64,000 bases of DNA from Pseudobowmanella zhangzhouensis (GCF_042662685.1 NZ_JBHSYO010000008.1:62001-126000), one strand, 5' to 3'. Positions 9,189-18,027 are shown, counted from the first letter of the stretch. Notes: generated by a model not told the origin, from the letters alone. Numbers and translations are program-made.

Positions 9189-9321
9189 ACTTAACATAAG
9201 TTTGTTCTGCCAAGGAAAGTCGTCACGGATGATTCGCTACCAGGCGAATTTGAGCCAAAATCAATCTCGCCTCGTACATGCAACAGACAAACGTTGTTAC
9301 TCACTCGTTATGGGACACAGT

Positions 9322-10491
9322 ATGAAAAAATCCATCATAGCCACTGCGCTAGCTTCGGTGCTCGCGTTCAGTGCACAGGCAGATATCAACTTCTCGGGCT
9401 TTGCCACAGTTGTTGGTGGTAAAACCTCAGGCGACGACCAGGTTTTTCGCGGCTACGACAATGAATTTGACTTATCCACCGGCTCATTATTTGCCATTCA
9501 GGCAAACTCGGATTTAGGCGATGGGCTAAGCGCCACCGTACAAATGATGGCACGTGGCAGTGACGATTGGGATCCGGAATTCGCGTGGGCCTATTTAAGC
9601 TACGACGCCACAGAAGACTGGCGTTTACTGTTTGGTCGCCAGCGCGCACCTATGTATTTGTATTCAGACTACCTGGACGTTTCATACGCCTACCACTGGT
9701 TACGCCCACCACAAGCAGTGTATGACGCGCCGTTTGATACCTTCGATGGTATCGGTTCAATTTATAGCACTACGGTAGGCGATTCTTTCGTTACCTGGCA
9801 CATGATCTACGGTATCAATGATGATAAAGATACCCCAATTAACGACACCACCTTAGATACCAAATTTAGTGACTTGTTCGGTGGATCTCTGACCTGGAAC
9901 TATGACTGGCTCACATTACGCGGCGCTTATTTCCAGGCAAACGCCTATATTCCGCTTAACGAAGCCCCGGCAGGAACAGCCGTAAGTCAGATAGCCGCGT
10001 TACAGGCTGGCTGGGCAACGACACCCTACGCTGTTATTGCCGACGAGATTGGCATCGATGATGACAAAATCACTTTCGCCGAATTTGGTATGCAAATCGA
10101 TTACAACGACTGGGTCATTGTCGGTGAAATCACTAAGCTGGATTTGAGTAAAACCATCTTCCCCGATCAGGACAGCTGGTACGTGTCGGTCGGTAAGCGT
10201 ATGGACAGTGTGATGCTACATGCCACCTACGGCAATAATAAAGACTCCAGCGAGTTTTTAGTTCCTAAATACAATGTGCCGTTCCCAACGGGTACAGCGC
10301 TCGACGCCCTGGCTGGCGGCACGCAGCTGGTACAGAACACGTTGGATGTGGATGAGGATTTTTACACGTTAGGTATACGCTGGGATTTCCACCCGTCGGT
10401 CGCGTTTAAAGCCGAGTTCACCAATACCGAAGACGATGTGCTGGGTAAAGATGTGAAATTATTCCAGATTGGTCTGGTCAGCGTATTCTGA
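9322..10491 (+). CDS. Outer-membrane porin
   Basis: A 389-residue protein with a signal peptide (about 1-20, ending SAQA) and the alternating pattern of a beta-barrel, ending in the outer-membrane signature phenylalanine (FQIGLVSVF). Features such as WAYLSYDATEDWRLLFGRQRAP resemble Gram-negative general porins. The frame is open upstream to 9202, but the ATG at 9322 begins a textbook signal peptide and is preceded by GGGA. Stop and next start are ten bases apart, with AGGAGG between them, so the gene is cotranscribed with the PstS-like gene behind it. Substrate cannot be read from the sequence. An anion or phosphate role would be a guess based on that partner. Confidence 0.8.
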   Translation: MKKSIIATALASVLAFSAQADINFSGFATVVGGKTSGDDQVFRGYDNEFDLSTGSLFAIQANSDLGDGLSATVQMMARGSDDWDPEFAWAYLSYDATEDWRLLFGRQRAPMYLYSDYLDVSYAYHWLRPPQAVYDAPFDTFDGIGSIYSTTVGDSFVTWHMIYGINDDKDTPINDTTLDTKFSDLFGGSLTWNYDWLTLRGAYFQANAYIPLNEAPAGTAVSQIAALQAGWATTPYAVIADEIGIDDDKITFAEFGMQIDYNDWVIVGEITKLDLSKTIFPDQDSWYVSVGKRMDSVMLHATYGNNKDSSEFLVPKYNVPFPTGTALDALAGGTQLVQNTLDVDEDFYTLGIRWDFHPSVAFKAEFTNTEDDVLGKDVKLFQIGLVSVF

Positions 10492-10501
10492 GGAGGCAAC
10501 T

Positions 10502-10915
10502 ATGAAGACGCAAATTAAAGCTTTGGCAATCGCCACCTCATTGCTGTTCAGTGCCTCAGTGCTGGCAGAAATCGCCATTATCGTGCACCCATCGAACGGA
10601 GATACCATCACTCAGGATGATATTTCTAAATTATTCCTGGGTAAGGACAAGTCCTTTCCGGGTGGCGCGCCTGCGGTGCCCATCAACCAGGGCGGCGCGA
10701 TCGGTGATGAGTTCAATGAGAAGGCTCTGAACAAGTCCAGCACGCAAATGAAAGCCTATTGGTCAAAACTGGTGTTCACCGGTAAAGGTACACCGCCGAA
10801 AGATGCGGCCAGTGACGAAGAAGCGAAAGCGTTGGTAGCGGGCAATCCAAACCTGATTGGCTACATCGATGCATCGAAAGTAGACGGTTCGGTAAAAGTG
10901 GTACTGAAACTCTAG
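10502..10915 (+). CDS. Small periplasmic phosphate-binding-like protein (PstS-like)
   Basis: A 137-residue protein with a signal peptide (about 1-22, ending VLA). The mature part resembles the N-terminal lobe of PstS-type phosphate-binding proteins: IAIIVHPSNGDTI, SKLFLGKDKSFPGG, then YWSKLVFTGKGTPP and a final lobe-crossing segment GNPNLIGYID. Members of this short family are annotated as phosphate ABC transporter substrate-binding proteins, yet no Pst permease or ATPase is nearby. At less than half the normal PstS length it lacks the full two-lobe clamp. A perfect AGGAGG lies five bases before the ATG, overlapping the porin stop codon. Function with the porin is inferred, not known. Confidence 0.75.
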   Translation: MKTQIKALAIATSLLFSASVLAEIAIIVHPSNGDTITQDDISKLFLGKDKSFPGGAPAVPINQGGAIGDEFNEKALNKSSTQMKAYWSKLVFTGKGTPPKDAASDEEAKALVAGNPNLIGYIDASKVDGSVKVVLKL

Positions 10916-10934
10916 TGTGACACTCTGTAAACTC

Positions 10935-10960
10935 AAGCCGCCTTTATGGCGGCTTTTTTA
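10935..10960 (+). terminator. Intrinsic terminator of the porin operon
   Basis: The stem GCCGCC/GGCGGC with loop TTTAT is followed by six T. It sits directly after the PstS-like gene and before the convergent trmN6 gene. Confidence 0.9.
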
Positions 10961-10961
10961 T

Positions 10962-11660
10962 TCAGAAATTCAGGTAAAACGCCCGGCAAAGTTGGCGAAA
11001 AGCCGCACTGTATTGTCGGTTTTCATCATAAATGTGCAGGGATTGGATGACTGGGTCGCATGCTGCACGACCAAAACTAACTAACACCCGGCGAATTTCA
11101 CTGCCAGATGTGGCGCTGATATTCAACCGACGCTGCACATGTAAACCCTGATGCAACGCCTGCGCGATAAATTCATCGCCTTGTGTCAGCGGCAGTACCA
11201 GCGAAAATATGCCGTCAACGGCCAACAAGCGCCCAACATGGTGCGCCAACTCATGCAGACTTAACCCCACCTGATGGCGCGCCATATGTTGATGTTGCGC
11301 GTGTTCAGCGGCGGCTGGAAAATAAGGCGGGTTGGCGACAATACAGTCGTATTGCAGTGCTTCATGGCTTTGCAAACGCTCATGCAATACCTCAATGCGC
11401 GCTGGCCAGGGGCTATTGAGTGTATTTTGCCGCGCCACCTGCACGCTGACTTCATCCAATTCCAGTGCAGTCACGCACAAATTGGCGCTACGCTGCGCCA
11501 GCATCAACGCCAAAATACCGCTACCTGTGCCGATATCCAGACAACGCCCACTATCAGGCACCTCCGCCCAACTGCCGAGCAAAATACTATCGGTGCCCAC
11601 CTTCATAGTGGCGTTGTCATGGGCGACAAAAAACTGTTTAAACCGGAATCCACCTGACAT
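10962..11660 (-). CDS. trmN6: tRNA1(Val) (adenine(37)-N6)-methyltransferase TrmN6
   Basis: S-adenosylmethionine-dependent methyltransferase of 232 residues (E. coli YfiC/TrmN6, 245). It shows the SAM-binding motif LDIGTGSGILALML near residue 43 and the N6-adenine signature NPPYF. The N-terminal FRFKQFFVAHDNATMKVGTD is typical of the TrmN6 family. The frame is open upstream to 11774, but the ATG at 11660 matches the family start and has AAGGA about ten bases before it. It modifies A37 of tRNA-Val1 in the cytoplasm (family knowledge). It is divergent from the PLP dehydratase, with only about 80 bases between the starts. Confidence 0.93.
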   Translation of the reverse strand: MSGGFRFKQFFVAHDNATMKVGTDSILLGSWAEVPDSGRCLDIGTGSGILALMLAQRSANLCVTALELDEVSVQVARQNTLNSPWPARIEVLHERLQSHEALQYDCIVANPPYFPAAAEHAQHQHMARHQVGLSLHELAHHVGRLLAVDGIFSLVLPLTQGDEFIAQALHQGLHVQRRLNISATSGSEIRRVLVSFGRAACDPVIQSLHIYDENRQYSAAFRQLCRAFYLNF

Positions 11661-11741
11661 TCGGGATATTTCCTTAAAAAGCTGACTCGCAGTGTAATGC
11701 GCGGCATACTGCCCGCTATTGTAACGAATAAAATAAACCAA

Positions 11742-12731
11742 ATGGCAGCCGTTAAATTCGATGATGTACGCCACGCTCTGGCGCGTTTACAACCTTACCT
11801 GCTCCCCACCCCAATTTTTGAATCACGCATGCTCAATGACTGGCTGGGCCATCGCATTTTGTTTAAGGCGGAATGCCTGCAACGCACCGGTGCGTTTAAA
11901 GCAAGAGGCGCGCTCAATACGCTGGCGTGGTTACAGGAAAATGGCCAGTTACCTGAGCGGGTGGTGGCGAATAGTTCAGGTAATCATGCGCAGGCGGTGG
12001 CACTGGCGGCCAATTTATTTGGCATTCAGGCGACCATTTATACCGCGCAAAATGTTTCGGCTGTAAAAGCAGCAGCCACCGAATATTACGGCGCAGAGCT
12101 GATACGCTGCGCCACCCGCATGGAAGCCGATAGACTGGTGGCAGAGGCGGCGCAACAGCCAGGATGCTATTGGATCCCACCGTTCGACCACCCACAGGTT
12201 GTTGCGGGTCAGGGAACGGCGATGCTAGAAGCGGCAAGTCAGATTGAACAGTTGGATGCGGTTTTTGCCCCCTGTGGCGGTGGCGGTTTATTGTCCGGCA
12301 CGCTGATCGCTGCCCGGGAAGTATTTCCGGCTTGTGAGGTTATCGGCGCCGAGCCCGCTATGGCCAATGATGCCGCCATGTCACTGGCAGCAGGCAGCAT
12401 TCAGCGCCTGGCCGCCTCTCCTGCAACGCTGGCCGATGGCGCCGCTACGTTAGCGGTTAGCGAGCTGACGTTTAGTTATCTGCAGCAACTGGATGACTTC
12501 TATCAGGTAGATGAAGCACAAATCGCCTATTGGACCCAATGGCTGACCCATTTGCTGAAACTTCAGGTAGAGCCTACGTCGGCCATGTCCATGGCCGCGG
12601 TCGCCTCATGGTGTATGCAACAAGACGAACAGAAGACGGTGCTGTTGATGCTGTCCGGCGGGAATATAGACCAGGCGAAACATCAGTTGATCTGGGCGGA
12701 AGATTATTTGCAACAACCGCCCATTCTGTAA
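11742..12731 (+). CDS. PLP-dependent threonine/serine dehydratase-like enzyme
   Basis: Fold-type II pyridoxal-phosphate enzyme of 329 residues. The Schiff-base lysine is Lys53 in RTGAFKARGA, the substrate loop is SSGNHAQ (78-84), and the phosphate-binding glycine loop GGGGLLSG starts near 179. The size without a C-terminal ACT-like regulatory domain fits catabolic threonine dehydratases or serine racemases and not biosynthetic IlvA (about 515). It should deaminate threonine or serine to the 2-oxo acid, or racemise serine; the sequence does not decide. The start chosen is the ATG at 11742, where homology begins; no clear ribosome-binding site is seen, and in-frame codons upstream are available. 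Confidence 0.85.
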   Translation: MAAVKFDDVRHALARLQPYLLPTPIFESRMLNDWLGHRILFKAECLQRTGAFKARGALNTLAWLQENGQLPERVVANSSGNHAQAVALAANLFGIQATIYTAQNVSAVKAAATEYYGAELIRCATRMEADRLVAEAAQQPGCYWIPPFDHPQVVAGQGTAMLEAASQIEQLDAVFAPCGGGGLLSGTLIAAREVFPACEVIGAEPAMANDAAMSLAAGSIQRLAASPATLADGAATLAVSELTFSYLQQLDDFYQVDEAQIAYWTQWLTHLLKLQVEPTSAMSMAAVASWCMQQDEQKTVLLMLSGGNIDQAKHQLIWAEDYLQQPPIL

Positions 12732-12950
12732 CTAGTCGTCAATGCGTTCGAAACGCGGCAGCGACTCGCCATTCACTTCGACTGACTCACAAAACATCGA
12801 CAGTGGCCTGACCCACAGGCCACGCTCTCCATACATCGGCCGGTATACAACCAATTTGGATTCATCTTCGCTGTGAGTGGCGACATCAATGACCTCATAC
12901 AAATTACCTTTGTAATGACGATAAGTGCCGGGTTTGAGGGTGTGAGACAT
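12732..12950 (-). CDS. DUF1653 domain protein
   Basis: A 72-residue cytoplasmic protein covered by DUF1653: KPGTYRHYKGNLYEVIDVATHSE followed by LVVYRPMYGERGLWVRPLSMFCE. The family is widespread, small and of unknown function. The ATG at 12950 has CAGGA eight bases upstream. Its stop codon abuts the stop codon of the convergent dehydratase with no base between, and no terminator is visible there. It is followed upstream on the same strand by the dioxygenase gene, 36 bases away, so the two may share a transcript. Confidence 0.85.
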   Translation of the reverse strand: MSHTLKPGTYRHYKGNLYEVIDVATHSEDESKLVVYRPMYGERGLWVRPLSMFCESVEVNGESLPRFERIDD

Positions 12951-12986
12951 AGTTTTATTCCTGATAAACAAGCCCGCCAGTATACC

Positions 12987-13790
12987 CTAATTCGGCGCCC
13001 CGCAGGCCAGCCACAGATACTGACTGGCCTGTTTGCCTAATACGTCAACACTCAGGTGTTGATCATAAGGACGTCCTGCCAAACCGGCACACACAAATAA
13101 GGGGATCAGGTGCTCCTCACGGGGGTGAGAAAGCGCACCGCCCGGAGCCTGCTGCCAGTGCTGCATAGCTTCTTCATTGGATTCTGCCATGGCCGCTTCC
13201 AGCCATTGCTCAAACGCGTGGTTGGCTTGATTGATCGTCTGATTACCCGGTTCAAAAAAGCCGCGCATATTGTGGAATGAGAAACCCGAACCCAGCACCA
13301 GTACATCGCTCAGATCCATGCCCTGCAAGGCTTTACCCAGCGCCAGATGAAACTCAACCGACAAATCCTGTCGCAGTGATACCTGTACACAGGGAATATC
13401 CGCGTCGGGATACATAATTTTCATCGGTACAAATACCCCATGATCTAACCCGCGCTCAGTTTCTGCGTCCGCATCGATACCCTGCGCCTTGAGCTGGCTT
13501 AAAATCTGCGCGGCCAGTTCAGGTTCTCCCTGACAAGGATATTGGATAGCGTAAGACTCTGGCGGAAATCCGTAATAATCATATAACAGCGAAGGATTAG
13601 CAGATGTCGTGACCCGCACCGGGGTGCTTTCCCAATGGGCGCTAAACACAATGACCGCCTTAGGACGATTGAGTTGCGAGGCTAACTGTTGCAGGCAGGA
13701 TACCAATGCCTGATGGCCTACATCGCCAAGTAGAGGTAACGGGCCACCGCCGTGGGAAATAAATAAAATATCTGCTGTTTGCATCGTCAT
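12987..13790 (-). CDS. Class III extradiol dioxygenase, 4,5-DOPA dioxygenase type (YgiD-like)
   Basis: A 267-residue LigB-superfamily protein. Candidate metal and active-site histidines are His13 (SHGGGPLPLLGD), His52 (SAHWES), His117 (DHGVF), His173 (SFHNM) and His227 (SHPREEHLIPLF), matching the pattern of E. coli YgiD, a zinc-type 4,5-DOPA extradiol dioxygenase. It is expected to cleave catechol rings such as L-DOPA, but the physiological substrate in bacteria is not settled. An ATG at 13784 is an alternative start two codons in. Possibly transcribed together with the small DUF1653 gene that follows. Confidence 0.88.
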   Translation of the reverse strand: MTMQTADILFISHGGGPLPLLGDVGHQALVSCLQQLASQLNRPKAVIVFSAHWESTPVRVTTSANPSLLYDYYGFPPESYAIQYPCQGEPELAAQILSQLKAQGIDADAETERGLDHGVFVPMKIMYPDADIPCVQVSLRQDLSVEFHLALGKALQGMDLSDVLVLGSGFSFHNMRGFFEPGNQTINQANHAFEQWLEAAMAESNEEAMQHWQQAPGGALSHPREEHLIPLFVCAGLAGRPYDQHLSVDVLGKQASQYLWLACGAPN

Positions 13791-13920
13791 TGTTTTCCGG
13801 TCATTTTTTCCAGCTTACTCCAGCGTTAGCGGCAGGTCTTTTTGAAAAATTTCGATAAACCTTTCGATAGCCAATGGATTTGCATATGCTGAGCGACGTG
13901 TAGCAAAGGGGAGAGTCAAC

Positions 13921-14301
13921 ATGTTGTACAACGGCAGTTGCCATTGTGGTCGCGTCACGTTTACCGTTGAGGCACCAGAGAAGATTGAAGCGGAGCGCTG
14001 TAATTGTTCGGTGTGCAGTAAAAGTGGCTTTTTACACCTGATTGTCCCGCTGAGTCGCTTTACCTTGTTGACTGGGGCAGACGCCCTGACTATCTACACC
14101 TTCAATACCGGGGTGGCAAAACACACCTTTTGTAAAGTCTGTGGGGTAAAACCTTTCTATACGCCCCGTTCAAATCCTGACGGTATCGATATCAACCTGA
14201 ATTGTCTGGATACCCGTCCGAAACATATCGATATAGTGGAATTTGATGGCCAGAACTGGGAGCAAAATGCCGCCAGTCTGGCGCATAAGAGTCAGGATTA
14301 G
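13921..14301 (+). CDS. GFA/CENP-V family zinc protein
   Basis: A 126-residue protein of the glutathione-dependent formaldehyde-activating (GFA) fold. The zinc cysteines are in the usual order: Cys7 and Cys9 (SCHCG), Cys27, Cys29 and Cys32 (CNCSVC), Cys71 and Cys74 (CKVCG). Family members are annotated as glutathione:S-hydroxymethyl condensing enzymes, but that activity has been questioned and many are functionally unassigned. A GGGGAGAG ribosome-binding site precedes the ATG. No formaldehyde dehydrogenase gene is nearby, so no pathway is proposed. The stop codon overlaps that of the convergent S10 peptidase by four bases. Confidence 0.88.
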   Translation: MLYNGSCHCGRVTFTVEAPEKIEAERCNCSVCSKSGFLHLIVPLSRFTLLTGADALTIYTFNTGVAKHTFCKVCGVKPFYTPRSNPDGIDINLNCLDTRPKHIDIVEFDGQNWEQNAASLAHKSQD

Positions 14302-15827
14302 CGCGGGTACTGCGCCGGCGAGCCAGGTGCAGGTAAAGAGCCCTGAATAAACTCGCGCAGATCCTGATTAGATTTTTGCAAATCCTCGCGACGCAAATAC
14401 ATCATATGCCCACTGCGATAACCCTTAAACGACAGGCGCTCACGCATTTTGCCGCTGGGATCGAGCTGCCACATTGAATATTTAGCATCGAAATAATTGG
14501 TGGCACCGTCGTAATATCCGCTTTGCACCATCACCTGCAAAAATGGATTTTGCGCCATAGCCTGACGCAGATTTTCGCCAGTTTTATCGCCTTCGCGCTC
14601 CCATGGATGCACAGGCCCAAACATGTTGTATTTCACATCAGTTTTGTAGTTCAGCTCTTCACGCAGATAATAATTAATCGCTGGCGTAAAGGCGTGTAAC
14701 CAAGCCGTCAGTTCGGCGAAATAATCCGGATTATCACCTACATCCTGTTTATCTATACCTAAATAGCGGCTGTCCAGGCGACCAACGGTTTTGCTCTCAT
14801 CGCGCAATAATTCCTTCCAGAACGTCCAGGTTGAGACATCCAGATTCTGCCCGGCAATAAAGGTTTCAGATAACCCTGAATAGCGCGCCATTTGCTTAAG
14901 TACGTCAGCCTTTTCCTGTGCGTCGATAAAACCGCCCTTACTCAGTGCCGGCAATAATCGGTTCAGGGTGAATTCCTCGACCTGAGGGAGCAAATCATCT
15001 AAATCCAGCGCCTGCAGGTCAGCCGGTAGTTTCTTATGATACCAGGCGGTCGCGGCGAAATAGGGCAAGCGATTCGCAGCTTCTACCGGCCCTTCACGTT
15101 TCAGGCCCAATTCTGTAGGTGATACCAATACCACCCCATTGAGATACATCCACTGGGCGTTTTGCAACTCCAGCGCCAGCCCCGACACCCGGGTAGTGCC
15201 GTAGCTTTCACCTATCAGGTATTTGGGGCTTAACCAGCGATTGTGTTGTGTGACAAACGTGTTTAGCCAGCCGGCCAGATATTTGACGTCTGCATTCACC
15301 CCAAAAAACATCGATTTTTGTTTATCTTTATCCGGCATTTTGCCGTCTTTGTCCGGTAATACGCGGCTATAGCCTGTATTTACCGGGTTCACAAACACGA
15401 TGTCAGCTACATCCAGGATCGAATACGGGTTCGTTTGTACACCATAAGGTTGGACCGGATAGCCCTCGCTATCGATATTCAGGATCCGCGGACCTGTATA
15501 GGCGATATGCATCCATACTGACGCCGAGCCAGGCCCGCCGTTGAAGGACATAATCAGTGGCCGGCGAGTCACATCTTTCACATCGGTACGCTGGTAATAG
15601 GTATAAAACAAGGTTGCCGTTGCGTTACCCTGTTCGTCCCACACAGGTTGTGTACCGGTGGTGGCCTGGTAGCTGATCTTGTTACCTAAAATCGTCGTTT
15701 TGTGCTGTGTAATGACCTGACTTATTGGGTCGATTTTTATGTTCGCGGTGTCATCTGCGACGACTGACAATGAACAACATACTAAGCTGCCTGCCATCAG
15801 TCTGATGATACGCTGAGCGATTCCCAT
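14298..15827 (-). CDS. Exported S10 family serine carboxypeptidase
   Basis: A 509-residue serine carboxypeptidase-like alpha/beta hydrolase with a signal peptide (about 1-24). The oxyanion-hole motif NGGPGS is at 96-101, the nucleophile Ser208 in GESYG (206-210), and the catalytic histidine in the C-terminal SGHMMYL. S10 enzymes are common in eukaryotes and rarer in bacteria, where exported versions act at acidic to neutral pH on peptide C-termini. The enzyme probably works in the periplasm on imported peptides; that is inference from the signal peptide and the other peptidases in the window. The stop codon overlaps that of the GFA gene. Confidence 0.92.
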   Translation of the reverse strand: MGIAQRIIRLMAGSLVCCSLSVVADDTANIKIDPISQVITQHKTTILGNKISYQATTGTQPVWDEQGNATATLFYTYYQRTDVKDVTRRPLIMSFNGGPGSASVWMHIAYTGPRILNIDSEGYPVQPYGVQTNPYSILDVADIVFVNPVNTGYSRVLPDKDGKMPDKDKQKSMFFGVNADVKYLAGWLNTFVTQHNRWLSPKYLIGESYGTTRVSGLALELQNAQWMYLNGVVLVSPTELGLKREGPVEAANRLPYFAATAWYHKKLPADLQALDLDDLLPQVEEFTLNRLLPALSKGGFIDAQEKADVLKQMARYSGLSETFIAGQNLDVSTWTFWKELLRDESKTVGRLDSRYLGIDKQDVGDNPDYFAELTAWLHAFTPAINYYLREELNYKTDVKYNMFGPVHPWEREGDKTGENLRQAMAQNPFLQVMVQSGYYDGATNYFDAKYSMWQLDPSGKMRERLSFKGYRSGHMMYLRREDLQKSNQDLREFIQGSLPAPGSPAQYPR

Positions 15828-15890
15828 AACCTGTTCCTTTTTAAAGACTTTTCAACAGCATACGCGAAGCAGACCAATAGCCAAGGCCGT

Positions 15891-16544
15891 TTAACCTGCC
15901 GATTGCCGATATAAACGAATGATGCCGGTCACCAGCGCAAGTTGCGCCAGGTAATAACTAAGCATGATCAGTAAATCAGCCCCCTCGAATGGGGCGACAA
16001 AACGATTGATGGCGATCATCGAGTCTGACGCCACAAACAGCGCGGCACCGATTGCGATTAATCCACCTGTTGGCAACAACCACACCGATAAAATCGCCAT
16101 GCAGGCTATCACCAGCACATAGACACTCACCGCTACGCGTAGCACGCTGTCTTGCGGCATGATCCAGCTAAGTAGCGCTGCGCAATACACCAGGTATCCA
16201 AGGGTCGCGAGCAGTTTCGGCTTGCGCCACTGGCTTTGCACAAAAGCACTGAAGATTTTCACGTAGGTCAGTTGCGCCAACAAAAACGCACCAAGCCCGA
16301 ATAGAAAATGGTTAGCAAACGGCAACGCCAGCAGCACATCGCCCATCATGCTAAACAACATCGCCAACGACACCCACAGGCGCAGTTTACCGCCTGACTG
16401 CACGGCGCCCCACACCAGCAACATGCCGATGGGCAAGGCTTTATGCAGTGCGTGAAACGATGCCGGCAGTAACGCCGGCCACAACAGATAGCTGGTTGCT
16501 GCGCCTATCCAAAGCACAAGCCACCAACGTGATAGTGTTGTCAT
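15891..16544 (-). CDS. Lysoplasmalogenase-like membrane protein (YhhN/TMEM86)
   Basis: A 217-residue integral membrane protein with about eight hydrophobic segments, of the YhhN/TMEM86 family. Eukaryotic and some bacterial members hydrolyse the vinyl-ether bond of lysoplasmalogens, but many bacteria with the gene make no plasmalogens, so the true substrate is open. The start lies five bases after the stop of the upstream sugar porter, and its AGGGA ribosome-binding site is inside the end of that gene, so the two are translationally close and probably one operon. Confidence 0.8.
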   Translation of the reverse strand: MTTLSRWWLVLWIGAATSYLLWPALLPASFHALHKALPIGMLLVWGAVQSGGKLRLWVSLAMLFSMMGDVLLALPFANHFLFGLGAFLLAQLTYVKIFSAFVQSQWRKPKLLATLGYLVYCAALLSWIMPQDSVLRVAVSVYVLVIACMAILSVWLLPTGGLIAIGAALFVASDSMIAINRFVAPFEGADLLIMLSYYLAQLALVTGIIRLYRQSAG

Positions 16545-16549
16545 CCGGC

Positions 16550-17950
16550 TTATCCCTGCATTTGCTCGAGTTCTTTACCTTTGGTTTCATGCACCATGCG
16601 CACGACAAACCACACAGAGACCAGTGCACACAGCGCATAGAATCCATAGGCCCCCGCTAATCCAATACCGGTCAGCATGATTGGGAAGGTCATCGCGATA
16701 GCAAAGTTGCTGCCCCATTGAAACAGGCCACTGATTGCCAGACCGGAACCCCGAATTTGATTAGGGAACATTTCACCCAGCATTACCCACATGACCGGCC
16801 CCCAAGACATATTGAAGAAGAACACGTACACGTTAGCAGCAATCAATGTCAGCGTGCCCATTGCCCCCAGTTGCAGGCCATTGCTGGTCACTTGAGCATT
16901 GGAAAAGCACCACACCATTACCGCAAGCGATACCGCCATGCCGATGCTTCCGAGCAACAGCAGGGGTTTACGACCGATTTTATCGATTACCGCGATAGTG
17001 ATAAGGCACGCCGCAATACTGACACCACCAGAGATGATGTTAATCAGCAGTGCCTGCGACTCGGCAAAACCTGCCGCCTGCCATAACACCGCGCCGTAGT
17101 AGAACACCACATTGATCCCGACCAACTGCTGGAATGTGGCTAATCCAACCCCAACCCAGACAATCTTGCGCAATTTACCGCTTCCGGCGTCCATCAGATC
17201 AGCAAGCCTGGGGGCATGTTCCTGATTCAGAGATTGCTCGATCTCCGCCCGCTTTGGTGCGGCATTAACCGTTCCGTACAAGCGGCCCAATACAGTATCT
17301 GCCTGAGCTTGCTCACCTTTGGCCACTAAATAACGCGGGCTTTCCGGAATAAACAGCAGCGCCAGTAAAAACACTACCGCAGGGAACAGCTCCATCCAGA
17401 ACATCCAGCGCCATGCCTCGTAGCCCATCCATAAAACATCAGTTGATTTACCGGCATATTGAGCAAGTAAGTAATTACTGACAAAGGCAATAAATAAACC
17501 CGCGATGATGGCAATTTGCTGCACCGAGGATAAGCGTCCACGGTAATGGGCAGGTGCAACTTCACTGATATACGCCGGCGACATGACCGATGCGGCGCCG
17601 ACAGCCAGGCCGCCCAGCACCCGATAGATAATAAACTCCAGCGAGGAACCGGCCATGCCACTGCCCCAGGCGCTGATGATAAACAGCAACGCGGCGATTC
17701 GCAGCATATTGCGCCGTCCATAACGGTCGGCTAGCCAGCCGGCAAAAAACGCACCGACTGCGCAGCCCAGTAGCATACTGGCCACATTGAATCCGGTGGC
17801 GATATCTTCTGCGTTGAAAGCCATTTTCAGGCCATCGACGGTGCCGTTAATTACGCCACTATCGAAGCCAAACAAAAAGCCGCCAATGGTGGCCACGACA
17901 GCGATAAAAAAGATAAATCCATGATTATGTTGAGACGTGTCCAGTGCCAT
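16550..17950 (-). CDS. Sugar porter family MFS transporter
   Basis: Inner-membrane major facilitator of 466 residues with 12 predicted helices. Sugar-porter signatures are visible: LADRYGRRNM after helix 2, PESPRYLVAKGE after helix 6, DKIGRKPLL in the second half and a C-terminal HETKGKELEQ (normally PETKG). E. coli XylE, AraE and GalP belong here; the family works as proton (or sodium) sugar symport. The substrate is not determinable, and no sugar kinase or regulator lies next to it. CAGGAG precedes the start. A 6+6 inverted repeat about 60 bases upstream of the start may be its operator. Confidence 0.9.
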   Translation of the reverse strand: MALDTSQHNHGFIFFIAVVATIGGFLFGFDSGVINGTVDGLKMAFNAEDIATGFNVASMLLGCAVGAFFAGWLADRYGRRNMLRIAALLFIISAWGSGMAGSSLEFIIYRVLGGLAVGAASVMSPAYISEVAPAHYRGRLSSVQQIAIIAGLFIAFVSNYLLAQYAGKSTDVLWMGYEAWRWMFWMELFPAVVFLLALLFIPESPRYLVAKGEQAQADTVLGRLYGTVNAAPKRAEIEQSLNQEHAPRLADLMDAGSGKLRKIVWVGVGLATFQQLVGINVVFYYGAVLWQAAGFAESQALLINIISGGVSIAACLITIAVIDKIGRKPLLLLGSIGMAVSLAVMVWCFSNAQVTSNGLQLGAMGTLTLIAANVYVFFFNMSWGPVMWVMLGEMFPNQIRGSGLAISGLFQWGSNFAIAMTFPIMLTGIGLAGAYGFYALCALVSVWFVVRMVHETKGKELEQMQG

Positions 17951-18011
17951 AGCTTGCTCCTGTTGTTATATTTTTATGTGCACATTAGGTCAGGCTGTGT
18001 AGCTAAACACA

Positions 18012-18027
18012 ACATACAAACGTATGT
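18012..18027. promoter_or_regulatory. Inverted repeat upstream of the sugar porter
   Basis: ACATAC-AAAC-GTATGT is a perfect 6+6 inverted repeat in the 174-base gap between the sugar porter and the divergent thioesterase, 62 bases from the porter start. Its size suits a repressor operator, but no regulator gene is adjacent. Confidence 0.35.

Noticed and set aside
9174..9195. PhoB box or CRP site before the porin/PstS-like operon
   Set aside because: The repeat period is 12 bases instead of 11 for PhoB, and the palindrome spacer is one base too long for CRP.
11274..11657. Plus-strand frames opposite trmN6
   Set aside because: Shadows of the conserved methyltransferase, in two overlapping frames, without start signals.
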